DNA of 64,000 nucleotides from Streptococcus mitis 17/34 (GTDB lineage Bacteria; Bacillota; Bacilli; Lactobacillales; Streptococcaceae): NCBI GenBank assembly GCA_000430305.1, contig ASZZ01000011.1, positions 1 to 64,000 of the forward strand, read 5' to 3'. Shown piece by piece: positions 57,473 to 64,000 of this stretch (position 1 is its first letter; each line of letters starts with the position of its first letter). The notes under the pieces were generated by a model. It saw only the letters and a program-made list of their open reading frames with translations, ran no database searches and was not told where the DNA came from. The position numbers and the translations under genes were made by a program.

Positions 57473-58333
57473 ATGAAGAAGTGGTGGAAAGAGCTGATAG
57501 ACAAGCCTTTAGTAAAAGCTTTTTTGCATTATTATCAAGCCTCAGATAGTGAATTGACTAGTGTCGCAGTAGCCTACTATTGGTTGATTTCAATTTTCCC
57601 CCTGCTTTTGGTGGTGGTCAATATCCTCCCCTATTTTCAGATTCCAGTTTCTAATTTTTTAAAGGTTGTCAATGAATTTTTGCCGGATACGTTGTCTGAT
57701 GTGGTGGCAAAGATTATTACCGAAGTGTTGACCCAACCGTCAACGGGCTTGTTAAGTTTTGCGGTTTTGTCAGCCCTCTGGACCTTTTCAAAATCCATGA
57801 ATTTCCTGCAGAAAGCCTTTAATAAAGCTTATGGAGTTGCAAAAAATCGTGGGATGATTTCCCGTCAGCTCATGAGTTTATTTGTCAGTTTTGGCTTGCA
57901 GATTCTCTTTGCTTTAGCCCTATTTTTGAGCGTTTTTGGTCGCATGCTTCTCAACCTTATCAAAAGCTACTGGAAATTTGATAGTCCTCTCTTTGCTTAC
58001 CTGCAGGATCTGACAGGCCCCTTGGTCTATGCCTTGATTTTTGCTATCTTGGTCATGCTCTACTATTTTCTGCCCAATATTAAGGTGCGACGCATTCGAC
58101 ATGTATTGCCAGGAAGTTTCTTTGTCTTGTTGACTTTGGTCTTACTGCTCAACATCTTTTCAGTCTATGTCAACAACTATGTTAATCACCTCGTGGACGT
58201 TCGTTTCTTCAGTTCCGTTGTCGTGGTGGTCATGATGTTCTGGTTTATTCTCATCGCTAAGATTTTGATTGTCGGAGCGGTAATCAATGCCAGTGTGCAG
58301 AGCTTGAAAGATCTGAATTTTAGAAAAGACTAA
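57473..58333 (+). CDS. YihY/BrkB-family membrane protein
   Basis: The protein of about 286 residues has six helices and the family's opening (FLHYYQASDSELTSVAVAYYWLISIFPLLL) plus LWTFSKSMNFLQKAFNKAY. It was once called ribonuclease BN, wrongly; its role is unknown, perhaps transport or lipid handling. ATG 57473 follows GAAGGAG. The transcript may start inside or read through the BOX repeat upstream. Confidence 0.88.
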   Translation: MKKWWKELIDKPLVKAFLHYYQASDSELTSVAVAYYWLISIFPLLLVVVNILPYFQIPVSNFLKVVNEFLPDTLSDVVAKIITEVLTQPSTGLLSFAVLSALWTFSKSMNFLQKAFNKAYGVAKNRGMISRQLMSLFVSFGLQILFALALFLSVFGRMLLNLIKSYWKFDSPLFAYLQDLTGPLVYALIFAILVMLYYFLPNIKVRRIRHVLPGSFFVLLTLVLLLNIFSVYVNNYVNHLVDVRFFSSVVVVVMMFWFILIAKILIVGAVINASVQSLKDLNFRKD

Positions 58334-58374
58334 CGAATTTTTAATTCATTACAAAACGCATAATATCAAGGTTG

Positions 58375-58663
58375 ATGTGTACTGACCCCAAAAAGCAAGC
58401 ACCTGTAAACAACGTGCCGAAATGGTCAAATCCTGATTATGTCAACGAATTAGACCCAAAAATCGTTGATATGCTAGTAGAATTTCACAAGTCACTTTGG
58501 AAACTCCCAAGGCGCAAGCAGAAATCGCCCAAAAACGTGAAGAAATCGAGCAAAGGAGAGCTGAGCTTGAGGCTAAAAAACAAGAACTTTTGAACCGCTT
58601 GAACAAATAGAGTTTCGCAAGTATTATGCTTACAAATTACTTGAGCAATTAACTAAAATATAA
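58375..58663 (+). pseudogene. Unknown small coiled-coil protein, two likely frameshifts
   Basis: The repaired product has about 96 residues: MCTDPKKQAPVNN, a DPKIVDMLVEFHKSL helix, then a charged heptad-like helix (AQKREEIEQRRAELEAKKQE) and a tail ending KLLEQLTKI. TGGAAACTCCC at 58499 lacks a G of an expected TGGGAAACT; at 58601 a second G seems missing (TTGAAC for TTGGAAC), which is less certain. As written the reading stops at 58593. I do not recognise a family. AAGG lies six bases before the ATG. The first bases, TGTACTGACCCCAAAAAG, resemble an IS3-family terminal repeat. Confidence 0.5.
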
Positions 58664-58697
58664 ACCCTGCCTTTATATCTAGGCAGGGTTTATATTT
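58656..58697. terminator. Perfect 17-bp bidirectional terminator
   Basis: AAATATAAACCCTGCCT (58656-58672), an eight-base loop and its exact complement (58681-58697). It serves the gene ending at 58663 on the plus strand and the one ending at 58697 on the minus strand; both stop codons lie inside or at it. Confidence 0.85.
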
Positions 58698-59356
58698 TAG
58701 AAATTCACGTAGGATGTTACGGTTTTTACATACCCAGTATAGTTTGAGTTTCTATAGTATTCAGTGATAAACTTCCATTTTCTTTGAGCAACATGGATAT
58801 AAGTACTTGTTATGTAGTATGGATATGGGCTTTGTGAATCCAAGTAAGACTGATAAGCTTGTATACCAAAATATGCTCCACCAATTATTTTACCCCATGT
58901 ACCCCCTAATACAGAAGCTATTTTACCAATCGCATAACTTATTCCAGAACCAATCATGAAGTTAGCGAATGTGTTAGCTTGTTTATTCCCATGTACTGTG
59001 TTGACGTAATTCCAAACATTAGGATCGTATGATCTAAAAGATATATTTAGGTCGATTTCATTCTTTTGATAAGCCATATAAAATGACCCATTGATATAGA
59101 TGCCATCAGCACGTCGTTCAATAGTGTCTACACTTCCATTTGGATTGACCACCTCAAGAACTTCATCACTTAAAATATTTACTTGCGTATCTCCGAACCG
59201 CACTGATGAGCCATTCTCAAACTGAACCTCACCAGATACAACTTTAGAGTTTGCCGATAAGCTATCATCAGCAAAAACAACAAGCGACGGGGAAATGCTA
59301 GACATACAGAAAATAGACATAACTAGCAAACACATGCATTTAAACATCTTAGACAT
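58697..59356 (-). CDS. Secreted geobacillin-26-like protein, candidate bacteriocin
   Basis: The 219-residue product has a signal peptide (residues 1-30, cut after VVFA), an N-terminal domain (SVRFGDTQVNILSDEVLEVV, VDTIERRADGIYING) and a central Gly/Ala-rich hydrophobic stretch (IGSGISYAIGKIASVLGG, about 140-170) followed by a Tyr-rich basic tail ending YRNSNYTGYVKTVTSYV. The plan resembles geobacillin-26-type proteins and pore-forming bacteriocins. This family call is from pattern memory. AAAGGAG precedes the ATG at 59356; ATG 59347 is possible. The divergent membrane protein could be its immunity partner. Confidence 0.75.
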   Translation of the reverse strand: MSKMFKCMCLLVMSIFCMSSISPSLVVFADDSLSANSKVVSGEVQFENGSSVRFGDTQVNILSDEVLEVVNPNGSVDTIERRADGIYINGSFYMAYQKNEIDLNISFRSYDPNVWNYVNTVHGNKQANTFANFMIGSGISYAIGKIASVLGGTWGKIIGGAYFGIQAYQSYLDSQSPYPYYITSTYIHVAQRKWKFITEYYRNSNYTGYVKTVTSYVNF

Positions 59357-59377
59357 AACGGAAACTCCTTTGTATTT

Positions 59378-59406
59378 TTGATTTTTTTCAACTTTTGTTA
59401 TACAAT
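59378..59406. promoter_or_regulatory. Overlapping divergent promoters
   Basis: Plus strand: TTGATT (59378-59383), 17 bases, TACAAT (59401-59406). Minus strand: TATAAC at 59402-59397. The two -10 boxes share bases, so only one polymerase can bind at a time and the two genes are linked in expression. Confidence 0.5.
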
Positions 59407-59420
59407 AAAACCAAATAAAA

Positions 59421-59434
59421 AGAAAGCGGTAACA
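59421..59434. promoter_or_regulatory. cre-like site over the ribosome-binding region
   Basis: AGAAAGCGGTAACA matches the CcpA site TGNAARCGNWWWCA at 13 of 14. It ends two bases before ATG 59437 and lies within the transcribed part, a roadblock position. Confidence 0.5.
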
Positions 59435-59436
59435 AT

Positions 59437-59628
59437 ATGCTTAAGGCGAAAATTTTTTATATATTTTTATGTTTGATCGTTATCGAAACTACAGGCTTGT
59501 TGTTGTTGAAAAAAGGCCTTGAAAAGGGTTATTTAGATACAGGAGCTATTATCCTCGCAGTTTTTTCATTTGCTTTTTACAACCTATGTTCATTCGTTTG
59601 GGTCTGCAGTACAATAAAAAATAAATAG
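59437..59628 (+). CDS. 63-residue membrane protein, possible immunity protein
   Basis: The product has two helices (about 5-22 and 34-56) joined by KKGLEKGYLDTG, with a basic end IKNK. Small two-helix proteins beside a bacteriocin gene are often immunity proteins; that role is inferred only from position. The ribosome-binding site (GAAAGCGG) is weak and overlaps a cre-like site. It is divergent from the secreted protein and has its own terminator. Confidence 0.65.
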   Translation: MLKAKIFYIFLCLIVIETTGLLLLKKGLEKGYLDTGAIILAVFSFAFYNLCSFVWVCSTIKNK

Positions 59629-59665
59629 ACGTATTTTCAAAAAAAGATTGCATATTTATCGTAGT

Positions 59666-59693
59666 AAAACGACGATTTAAATCGTCGTTTTTT
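59666..59693 (+). terminator. Terminator of the 63-residue protein gene
   Basis: AAAACGACGATTT and AAATCGTCGTTTT form a perfect 13-bp stem without a loop spacer, then TT. Confidence 0.8.
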
Positions 59694-59862
59694 GTATACA
59701 AAGCCCATTTTTTAGTTTTTTCATACAAAAATCACGTTTATTTGATGCTGAGACAACGATTCTGAGAGCTTTTTAGACTTTTTTGCGACTGTCTATACAT
59801 TAGAAAAGCTTAGAGCACCAAAGGATTTTGCCTGATAATATGCGCTTTTTTGATTATGAAAA

Positions 59863-60891
59863 TTAATAGATAAACATGGCATCGCCGAAACTGAAGAAGC
59901 GGTAGTGTTCTTGGATAGCATGGTGATAAGCATCTAAGACTAATTCACGACCGGCAAAGGCAGAAACCAACATGACCAGAGTTGATTTTGGCAGGTGGAA
60001 GTTGGTTGAAAAGGCATCAACAACTTTCCATTCGTAACCAGGTTTGATAAAGATATTGGTCCAGCCAGAATCTGCCTGAATTTGCCCATCAAACTTGGAA
60101 CCGATAGTCTCCAGTGTGCGGATAGAAGTGGTTCCGACAGCAATGACGCGACCACCATTTTCCTTAACAGAGCGAAGGGTGGCAGCTGCTTCCTCAGAAA
60201 GCTGGTAGAATTCTGAGTGCATTTCATGTTCATCCAGATTATCCACAGAAACAGGTCTAAAGGTTCCGAGTCCGACATGAAGAGTCAAATAGACCAGATG
60301 AACACCCTTGGCTTGGATTTCTGCCAGCAATTCTTTAGTGAAGTGTAGTCCAGCAGTTGGTGCAGCAGCAGAACCGCTTTCTTTGGCGTAGACCGTTTGA
60401 TAGCGTTCACGGTCATCCAATTTTTCATGGATATAAGGTGGTAGTGGCATTTCACCCAGACTTTCCAATACTTCTAGGAAAATTCCTTGGTATTCAAAGC
60501 GGACAATACGGCCTCCGTGTGTTAGTTCTTCTGTAACGACAGCGCTGAGACGGCCATCACCAAAGCTGACACGAGTTCCGACCTTGAGGCGTTTGGCAGG
60601 TTTTGCCAGAACTTCCCACTCATCCCCAGCAGTATTTTTGAGCAGAAGAAGTTCCACATGACCTCCGGTTTCTTCTTTTTGACCATAGAGGCGGGCGGGG
60701 AGAACTCGGGTGTCATTCATGACAAGGGCATCACCCGGTTCCAGCATATCAATAATAGAGTGGAAGTGTTTATCCTGCATTTCACCCGTCTCACGGTTGA
60801 CGATGAGAAGTTTAGAGGCATCCCGTTTTTTAAGGGGCGTTTGGGCAATCAATTCCTCAGGCAAGTGGAAATCAAAATCAGCTGTATTCAT
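59863..60891 (-). CDS. queA: S-adenosylmethionine:tRNA ribosyltransferase-isomerase QueA
   Basis: QueA moves the ribosyl part of SAM onto preQ1 in tRNA, giving epoxyqueuosine. The N-terminus is [18 protein letters not shown], then [27 protein letters not shown] and GTTSIRTLE, all typical. The protein has 342 residues from ATG 60891; an ATG at 60903 adds four residues and is nearer to AGAAAG, so the true start could be either. It is cytosolic and divergent from nagB. Confidence 0.93.
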   Translation of the reverse strand: MNTADFDFHLPEELIAQTPLKKRDASKLLIVNRETGEMQDKHFHSIIDMLEPGDALVMNDTRVLPARLYGQKEETGGHVELLLLKNTAGDEWEVLAKPAKRLKVGTRVSFGDGRLSAVVTEELTHGGRIVRFEYQGIFLEVLESLGEMPLPPYIHEKLDDRERYQTVYAKESGSAAAPTAGLHFTKELLAEIQAKGVHLVYLTLHVGLGTFRPVSVDNLDEHEMHSEFYQLSEEAAATLRSVKENGGRVIAVGTTSIRTLETIGSKFDGQIQADSGWTNIFIKPGYEWKVVDAFSTNFHLPKSTLVMLVSAFAGRELVLDAYHHAIQEHYRFFSFGDAMFIY

Positions 60892-60927
60892 ATATCTGTT
60901 CATTCTTTCTAAGTTCTAATCCTATCC

Positions 60928-60936
60928 ATTATAACA
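60928..60936 (-). promoter_or_regulatory. Extended -10 promoter of queA
   Basis: On the minus strand TG-T-TATAAT ends at 60928. No good -35 is seen. Confidence 0.5.
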
Positions 60937-60968
60937 TGTTTCAAGTTTGGACGCTCTTTTTTTAGAAA

Positions 60969-61012
60969 TTAAATCGTTTTCACTTGACAAAAATTGGTCT
61001 ATACCATATAAT
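60969..61012 (+). promoter_or_regulatory. nagB promoter with dre operator and cre
   Basis: TTGACA (60984-60989), 17 bases and TATAAT (61007-61012) form a consensus promoter. The palindrome TGGTCTATACCA (60995-61006) fills the spacer and matches the dre site of GntR-family NagR regulators. TTAAATCGTTTTCA (60969-60982) is a cre-like site (12 of 14) just above the -35. N-acetylglucosamine derepression and glucose repression would meet here. Confidence 0.8.
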
Positions 61013-61041
61013 GAATATAGACAGAAACGGAGGATGAAAAG

Positions 61042-61749
61042 ATGAAAGTTATTAAAGTTGAAAACCAAGTTCAAGGTGGAAAAGTTGCTTTTGAGATTTT
61101 GAAGGAAAAGTTGGCCAATGGTGCTCAAACTCTAGGACTTGCGACAGGAAGTAGCCCACTTGAATTTTACAAGGAAATTGTTGAGAGTGACCTTGATTTT
61201 TCAAATCTAACCAGTGTCAACCTTGATGAGTATGTGGGCCTTGATGGGGACAACCCACAGTCTTACCGTTACTTCATGCAAGAAAACTTGTTCAACCAAA
61301 AACCATTTAAAGAAAGTTTCTTGCCTCGTGGGGTTAAGGACAATGCTGAGGCAGAAGTTGAACGCTACAACCAAATTTTGGCTGACCATCCAGTTGACCT
61401 CCAAATCTTGGGAATCGGTCGCAATGGACATATCGGATTTAATGAACCTGGTACTCCATTTGACAGTCAAACGCATCTTGTAGAACTTGATCAGTCTACT
61501 ATCGAAGCTAATGCGCGCTTCTTTGACAAGATTGAAGACGTCCCAACCCAAGCCATTTCAATGGGTATTAAAAATATCTTGGATGCCAAGTCAATCCTGC
61601 TCTTTGCTTACGGTGAATCAAAAGCAGAAGCTATTGCTGGAACAGTGTCTGGCCCAGTGACTGAGAGTCTACCAGCAAGTAGCTTACAAAACCACCCTGA
61701 TGTGACCATTATTGCTGATGCTGAAGCGCTCAGCTTACTTGAGAAATAA
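61042..61749 (+). CDS. nagB: Glucosamine-6-phosphate deaminase
   Basis: NagB turns glucosamine-6-phosphate into fructose-6-phosphate and ammonia, sending amino sugars to glycolysis. It has 235 residues, with [22 protein letters not shown] (catalytic Asp), [14 protein letters not shown] and the His in that loop. It is the short form typical of Firmicutes. GGAGGATGAAAAG precedes the ATG. BgaA upstream could help release host glycans for it, an inference. Confidence 0.95.
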   Translation: MKVIKVENQVQGGKVAFEILKEKLANGAQTLGLATGSSPLEFYKEIVESDLDFSNLTSVNLDEYVGLDGDNPQSYRYFMQENLFNQKPFKESFLPRGVKDNAEAEVERYNQILADHPVDLQILGIGRNGHIGFNEPGTPFDSQTHLVELDQSTIEANARFFDKIEDVPTQAISMGIKNILDAKSILLFAYGESKAEAIAGTVSGPVTESLPASSLQNHPDVTIIADAEALSLLEK

Positions 61750-61836
61750 AAAACGGAATCATTCAGTGTGTTCTATTGAACGCTTTCAACTCTTGTATAA
61801 ATGGAAGAAAAAATCAAAATTAAACCGCATTTTTTC

Positions 61837-61865
61837 TTGACAATTATTCCTTTTACGTGTAAAAT
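61837..61865 (+). promoter_or_regulatory. Promoter of rpsU
   Basis: TTGACA (61837-61842), 17 bases and TAAAAT (61860-61865). It lies 35 bases before the ATG. Confidence 0.8.
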
Positions 61866-61899
61866 AGAATAGATCTTGAACTTGAAGGGAGTGAAAAAA

Positions 61900-62076
61900 A
61901 TGTCTAAAACAGTAGTACGTAAGAATGAATCTCTTGACGACGCACTTCGTCGTTTCAAACGTGCGGTTACTAAAGCTGGTACTCTTCAAGAAACACGCAA
62001 ACGTGAATTCTATGAAAAACCTTCTGTAAAACGTAAACGTAAATCAGAAGCAGCTCGTAAACGTAAAAAATTCTAA
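61900..62076 (+). CDS. rpsU: 30S ribosomal protein S21
   Basis: The 58-residue protein starts [20 protein letters not shown] and ends in a very basic tail ([14 protein letters not shown]), as S21 does. It binds 16S rRNA in the small subunit near the anti-Shine-Dalgarno. GAAGGGAG precedes the ATG, and codons are the preferred ones of high-expression genes. Confidence 0.97.
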
Positions 62077-62085
62077 TTAGAAATG

Positions 62086-62114
62086 AAAGGCTAGAGAAAT
62101 CTAGTCTTTTTTCT
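62086..62114 (+). terminator. Terminator of rpsU
   Basis: AAGGCTAGA, a GAAA loop and TCTAGTCTT pair with one wobble, then T. Confidence 0.85.
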
Positions 62115-62165
62115 TTTAAATAAATACTCCAAAGCCTGCAAAAATCTCAAATATCCTCTTACAAT

Positions 62166-62175
62166 TTGATATAAT
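62166..62175 (+). promoter_or_regulatory. Extended -10 promoter of hprK-lgt
   Basis: TG-A-TATAAT ends at 62175, 31 bases before the hprK ATG. Confidence 0.6.
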
Positions 62176-62206
62176 AGAGAGAAGAACTCATTTGAAGGAG
62201 GAAATG

Positions 62207-63141
62207 ATGTCGGTTTTAGTAAAAGAAGTGATTGAAAATCTTAGACTAGACATTGTCTATGGCGAACCAGAATTACTTGAAAAGGAAATCAATACAGCGG
62301 ACATTACGCGACCTGGTCTTGAAATGACAGGTTATTTTGACTACTACACGCCAGAGCGGATCCAGCTCTTAGGGATGAAGGAGTGGTCTTATCTGATTAG
62401 CATGCCTTCTAACAGTCGTTATGAAGTTTTGAAAAAAATGTTTCTACCTGAAACACCTGCGGTCATTGTTGCTCGTGGTTTGGTGGTTCCAGAGGATATG
62501 TTAAAGGCTGCTAGAGAATGTAAGATTGCTATTTTAACCAGCCGTACAGCTACCAGTCGTTTGTCTGGAGAATTATCTAGCTATCTGGATTCTCGTTTGG
62601 CGGAACGCACCAGTGTTCACGGTGTCTTGATGGATATCTATGGGATGGGTGTCTTGATTCAAGGAGATAGTGGTATCGGTAAGAGTGAAACAGGTCTTGA
62701 GCTTGTCAAACGTGGGCACCGCTTGGTAGCAGATGATCGGGTAGATATTTATTCTAAGGATGAATTAACTCTTTGGGGAGAGCCTGCTGAAATCTTGAAA
62801 CACTTGATTGAAATTCGTGGGGTTGGGATTATCGATGTCATGAGCCTCTACGGTGCGAGTGCGGTAAAAGATTCTTCACAAGTTCAGTTGGCTGTCTACT
62901 TGGAAAATTACGATACGCATAAGACCTTTGATCGACTTGGAAATAATGCAGAGGAATTAGAAATTTCTGGCGTAGCATTCCTCGTATCCGCATCCCAGTT
63001 AAAACAGGTCGTAATATCTCTGTCGTGATTGAGGCTGCTGCCATGAATTATCGTGCTAAGGAAATGGGCTTTGATGCGACGCGTTTGTTCGAAGAACGCT
63101 TGACAAATCTTATTGCTCAAAACGAGGTGCCTAATGCTTGA
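62207..63141 (+). pseudogene. hprK: HPr kinase/phosphorylase, frameshifted
   Basis: HprK phosphorylates HPr on Ser46 in response to glycolytic signals and so drives CcpA-dependent catabolite control, which ties to the cre sites in this window. The P-loop GDSGIGKSE is near residue 153, and the signature [10 protein letters not shown] follows. At 62977 GCATTCC stands for GCAATTCC; as written the C-terminus is lost, and repaired it reads [20 protein letters not shown] to 63141, 311 residues. GAAGGAGG precedes ATG 62207. It overlaps lgt by eight bases. Confidence 0.92.
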
Positions 63142-63922
63142 TCCAATTGCTATTCATCTAGGACCTCTAGCCATTCGTTGGTATGCCTTATGTATTGTGA
63201 CAGGTTTAATTCTGGCGGTTTATTTGACCATGAAAGAAGCGCCTAGAAAGAAGATCATACCAGATGATATTTTAGATTTTATCTTGGTAGCCTTTCCTTT
63301 GGCTATTTTAGGAGCTCGTCTCTACTATGTCATTTTCCGTTTTGATTATTATAGTCAGAATTTGGGAGAGATTTTTGCCATTTGGAATGGTGGTTTGGCC
63401 ATTTACGGTGGTTTGATAACTGGTGCCCTTGTACTTTATATCTTTGCTGATCGTAAACTCATCAATACTTGGGATTTTCTAGATATTGCAGCGCCTAGCG
63501 TCATGATTGCCCAAAGTCTGGGGCGCTGGGGCAATTTCTTTAACCAAGAAGCCTATGGTGCAGCAGTGGATAATCTGGATTATCTACCTGCCTTTATCCG
63601 AGACCAGATGTATATTGAGGGGAGCTACCGTCAGCCAACCTTCCTTTATGAGTCTCTATGGAATTTACTTGGATTTGCCTTGATTTTGATATTCAGACGA
63701 AAATGGAAGAGCCTCAGAAGAGGTCATATCACTGCTTTCTACTTGATTTGGTATGGTTTCGGTCGTATGGTTATCGAAGGCATGCGGACAGATAGCCTCA
63801 TGTTCTTTGGTCTTCGAGTATCTCAATGGCTATCAGTTGTCCTTATCGGTCTTGGTATTTTTATCATTCTATATCAAAATCGAAAGAAGGCCCCTTACTA
63901 TATTTCAGAGGAGGAAAACTAA
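63134..63922 (+). CDS. lgt: Prolipoprotein diacylglyceryl transferase
   Basis: Lgt attaches diacylglycerol to the lipobox cysteine of lipoproteins such as the iron-binding protein near 3 kb. It has 262 residues and about seven helices; the family signature is [13 protein letters not shown] with the essential Arg and Asn. ATG 63134 gives the conserved start [18 protein letters not shown]. The pair hprK-lgt is common in streptococci. Confidence 0.95.
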   Translation: MLDPIAIHLGPLAIRWYALCIVTGLILAVYLTMKEAPRKKIIPDDILDFILVAFPLAILGARLYYVIFRFDYYSQNLGEIFAIWNGGLAIYGGLITGALVLYIFADRKLINTWDFLDIAAPSVMIAQSLGRWGNFFNQEAYGAAVDNLDYLPAFIRDQMYIEGSYRQPTFLYESLWNLLGFALILIFRRKWKSLRRGHITAFYLIWYGFGRMVIEGMRTDSLMFFGLRVSQWLSVVLIGLGIFIILYQNRKKAPYYISEEEN

Positions 63923-64000
63923 ATGTTAGAAGTTGCATATATTCTTGTAGCCCTTGCTTTGATTGTATTTTTAGTGTATCTAATCATTACTGTACAAAAG
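63923..64000 (+). CDS. DUF948-family membrane protein, 5' part only
   Basis: An ATG right after the lgt stop starts a hydrophobic N-terminal helix (EVAYILVALALIVFLVYLII), then TVQK at the window edge. Streptococci carry a DUF948 protein here, with a helix and a long coiled-coil; the rest is outside. AGGAGGAAAAC precedes the ATG. Confidence 0.75.
   Translation, partial: MLEVAYILVALALIVFLVYLIITVQK

Noticed and set aside
58378-58395. Intact insertion sequence starting at the IS3-like repeat
   Set aside because: No transposase reading frame or second end follows; at most a remnant.
1-64000. CRISPR array or prophage
   Set aside because: No spaced direct repeats and no phage structural, integrase or lysis genes were seen.

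Overview
The window is low-GC Firmicutes DNA from a viridans streptococcus of the Streptococcus mitis / S. pneumoniae group. The evidence is five BOX repeats (boxA-boxB-boxC), the Vex123-VncRS locus, the YSIRK/LPXTG surface proteins PrtA and BgaA, codY next to a nicotinamidase, and many extended -10 (TGnTATAAT) promoters. No rRNA, CRISPR array, prophage or intact insertion sequence was seen. One tRNA gene (tRNA-Leu, anticodon AAG) is present.

Layout. 0-1.1 kb: a broken cadD cadmium-resistance gene between two copies of a terminator hairpin. 1.2-4.7 kb: an iron-type ABC importer (permease, ATPase, lipoprotein) plus an esterase. 4.8-8.0 kb: a PlsC acyltransferase and a P-type ATPase. 8.1-15.3 kb: housekeeping genes (trmK, Nif3-like, FAD oxidoreductase, galE, GT2 glycosyltransferase, ferredoxin, a single-pass SP_1604-type protein, cmk, PhnA-like). 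15.6-18.8 kb: an MFS carrier and the truA-thiD-hmpT operon. 19-23.8 kb (minus strand): pepQ, gatD-murT (peptidoglycan amidation) and a RclA/Har-type flavin reductase. 24-27.5 kb: DEAD-box helicase, codY-pncA, tRNA-Leu. 27.7-34.2 kb: vex123, vncRS and fba. 34.6-37.2 kb: a three-gene ABC-2 exporter. 37.9-52.9 kb: the surface proteins PrtA and BgaA. 53-58.3 kb: tRNA-modification genes mnmL-mnmM, a CPA1 antiporter and a YihY protein. 58.4-59.7 kb: a small accessory island with a secreted geobacillin-26-like protein and a divergent 63-residue membrane protein. 59.9-64 kb: queA, nagB, rpsU, hprK, lgt and the start of a DUF948 gene.

Regulation visible in the DNA: a CodY box touching codY's own -35; a dre operator placed exactly between the -35 and -10 of nagB with a cre just upstream; cre-like sites in the bgaA leader, at the ABC-2 exporter promoter and over the ribosome-binding region of the 63-residue protein; and a PsaR-like palindrome at the prtA promoter. 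Several genes (P-type ATPase, truA, murT, mnmL, the DUF3397 gene) have an extended -10 ending only 6-7 bases before the ATG and no Shine-Dalgarno, so they look leaderless.

Caution on quality: 14 genes carry about 17 frameshifts. Almost all are the loss of one base from a short homopolymer. They hit genes that are normally indispensable, and gatD alone has three. The most economical reading is sequencing or consensus error, so the entries typed as pseudogene are mostly intact genes with damaged sequence. cadD and the accessory gene at 58.4 kb are the ones most open to real decay.
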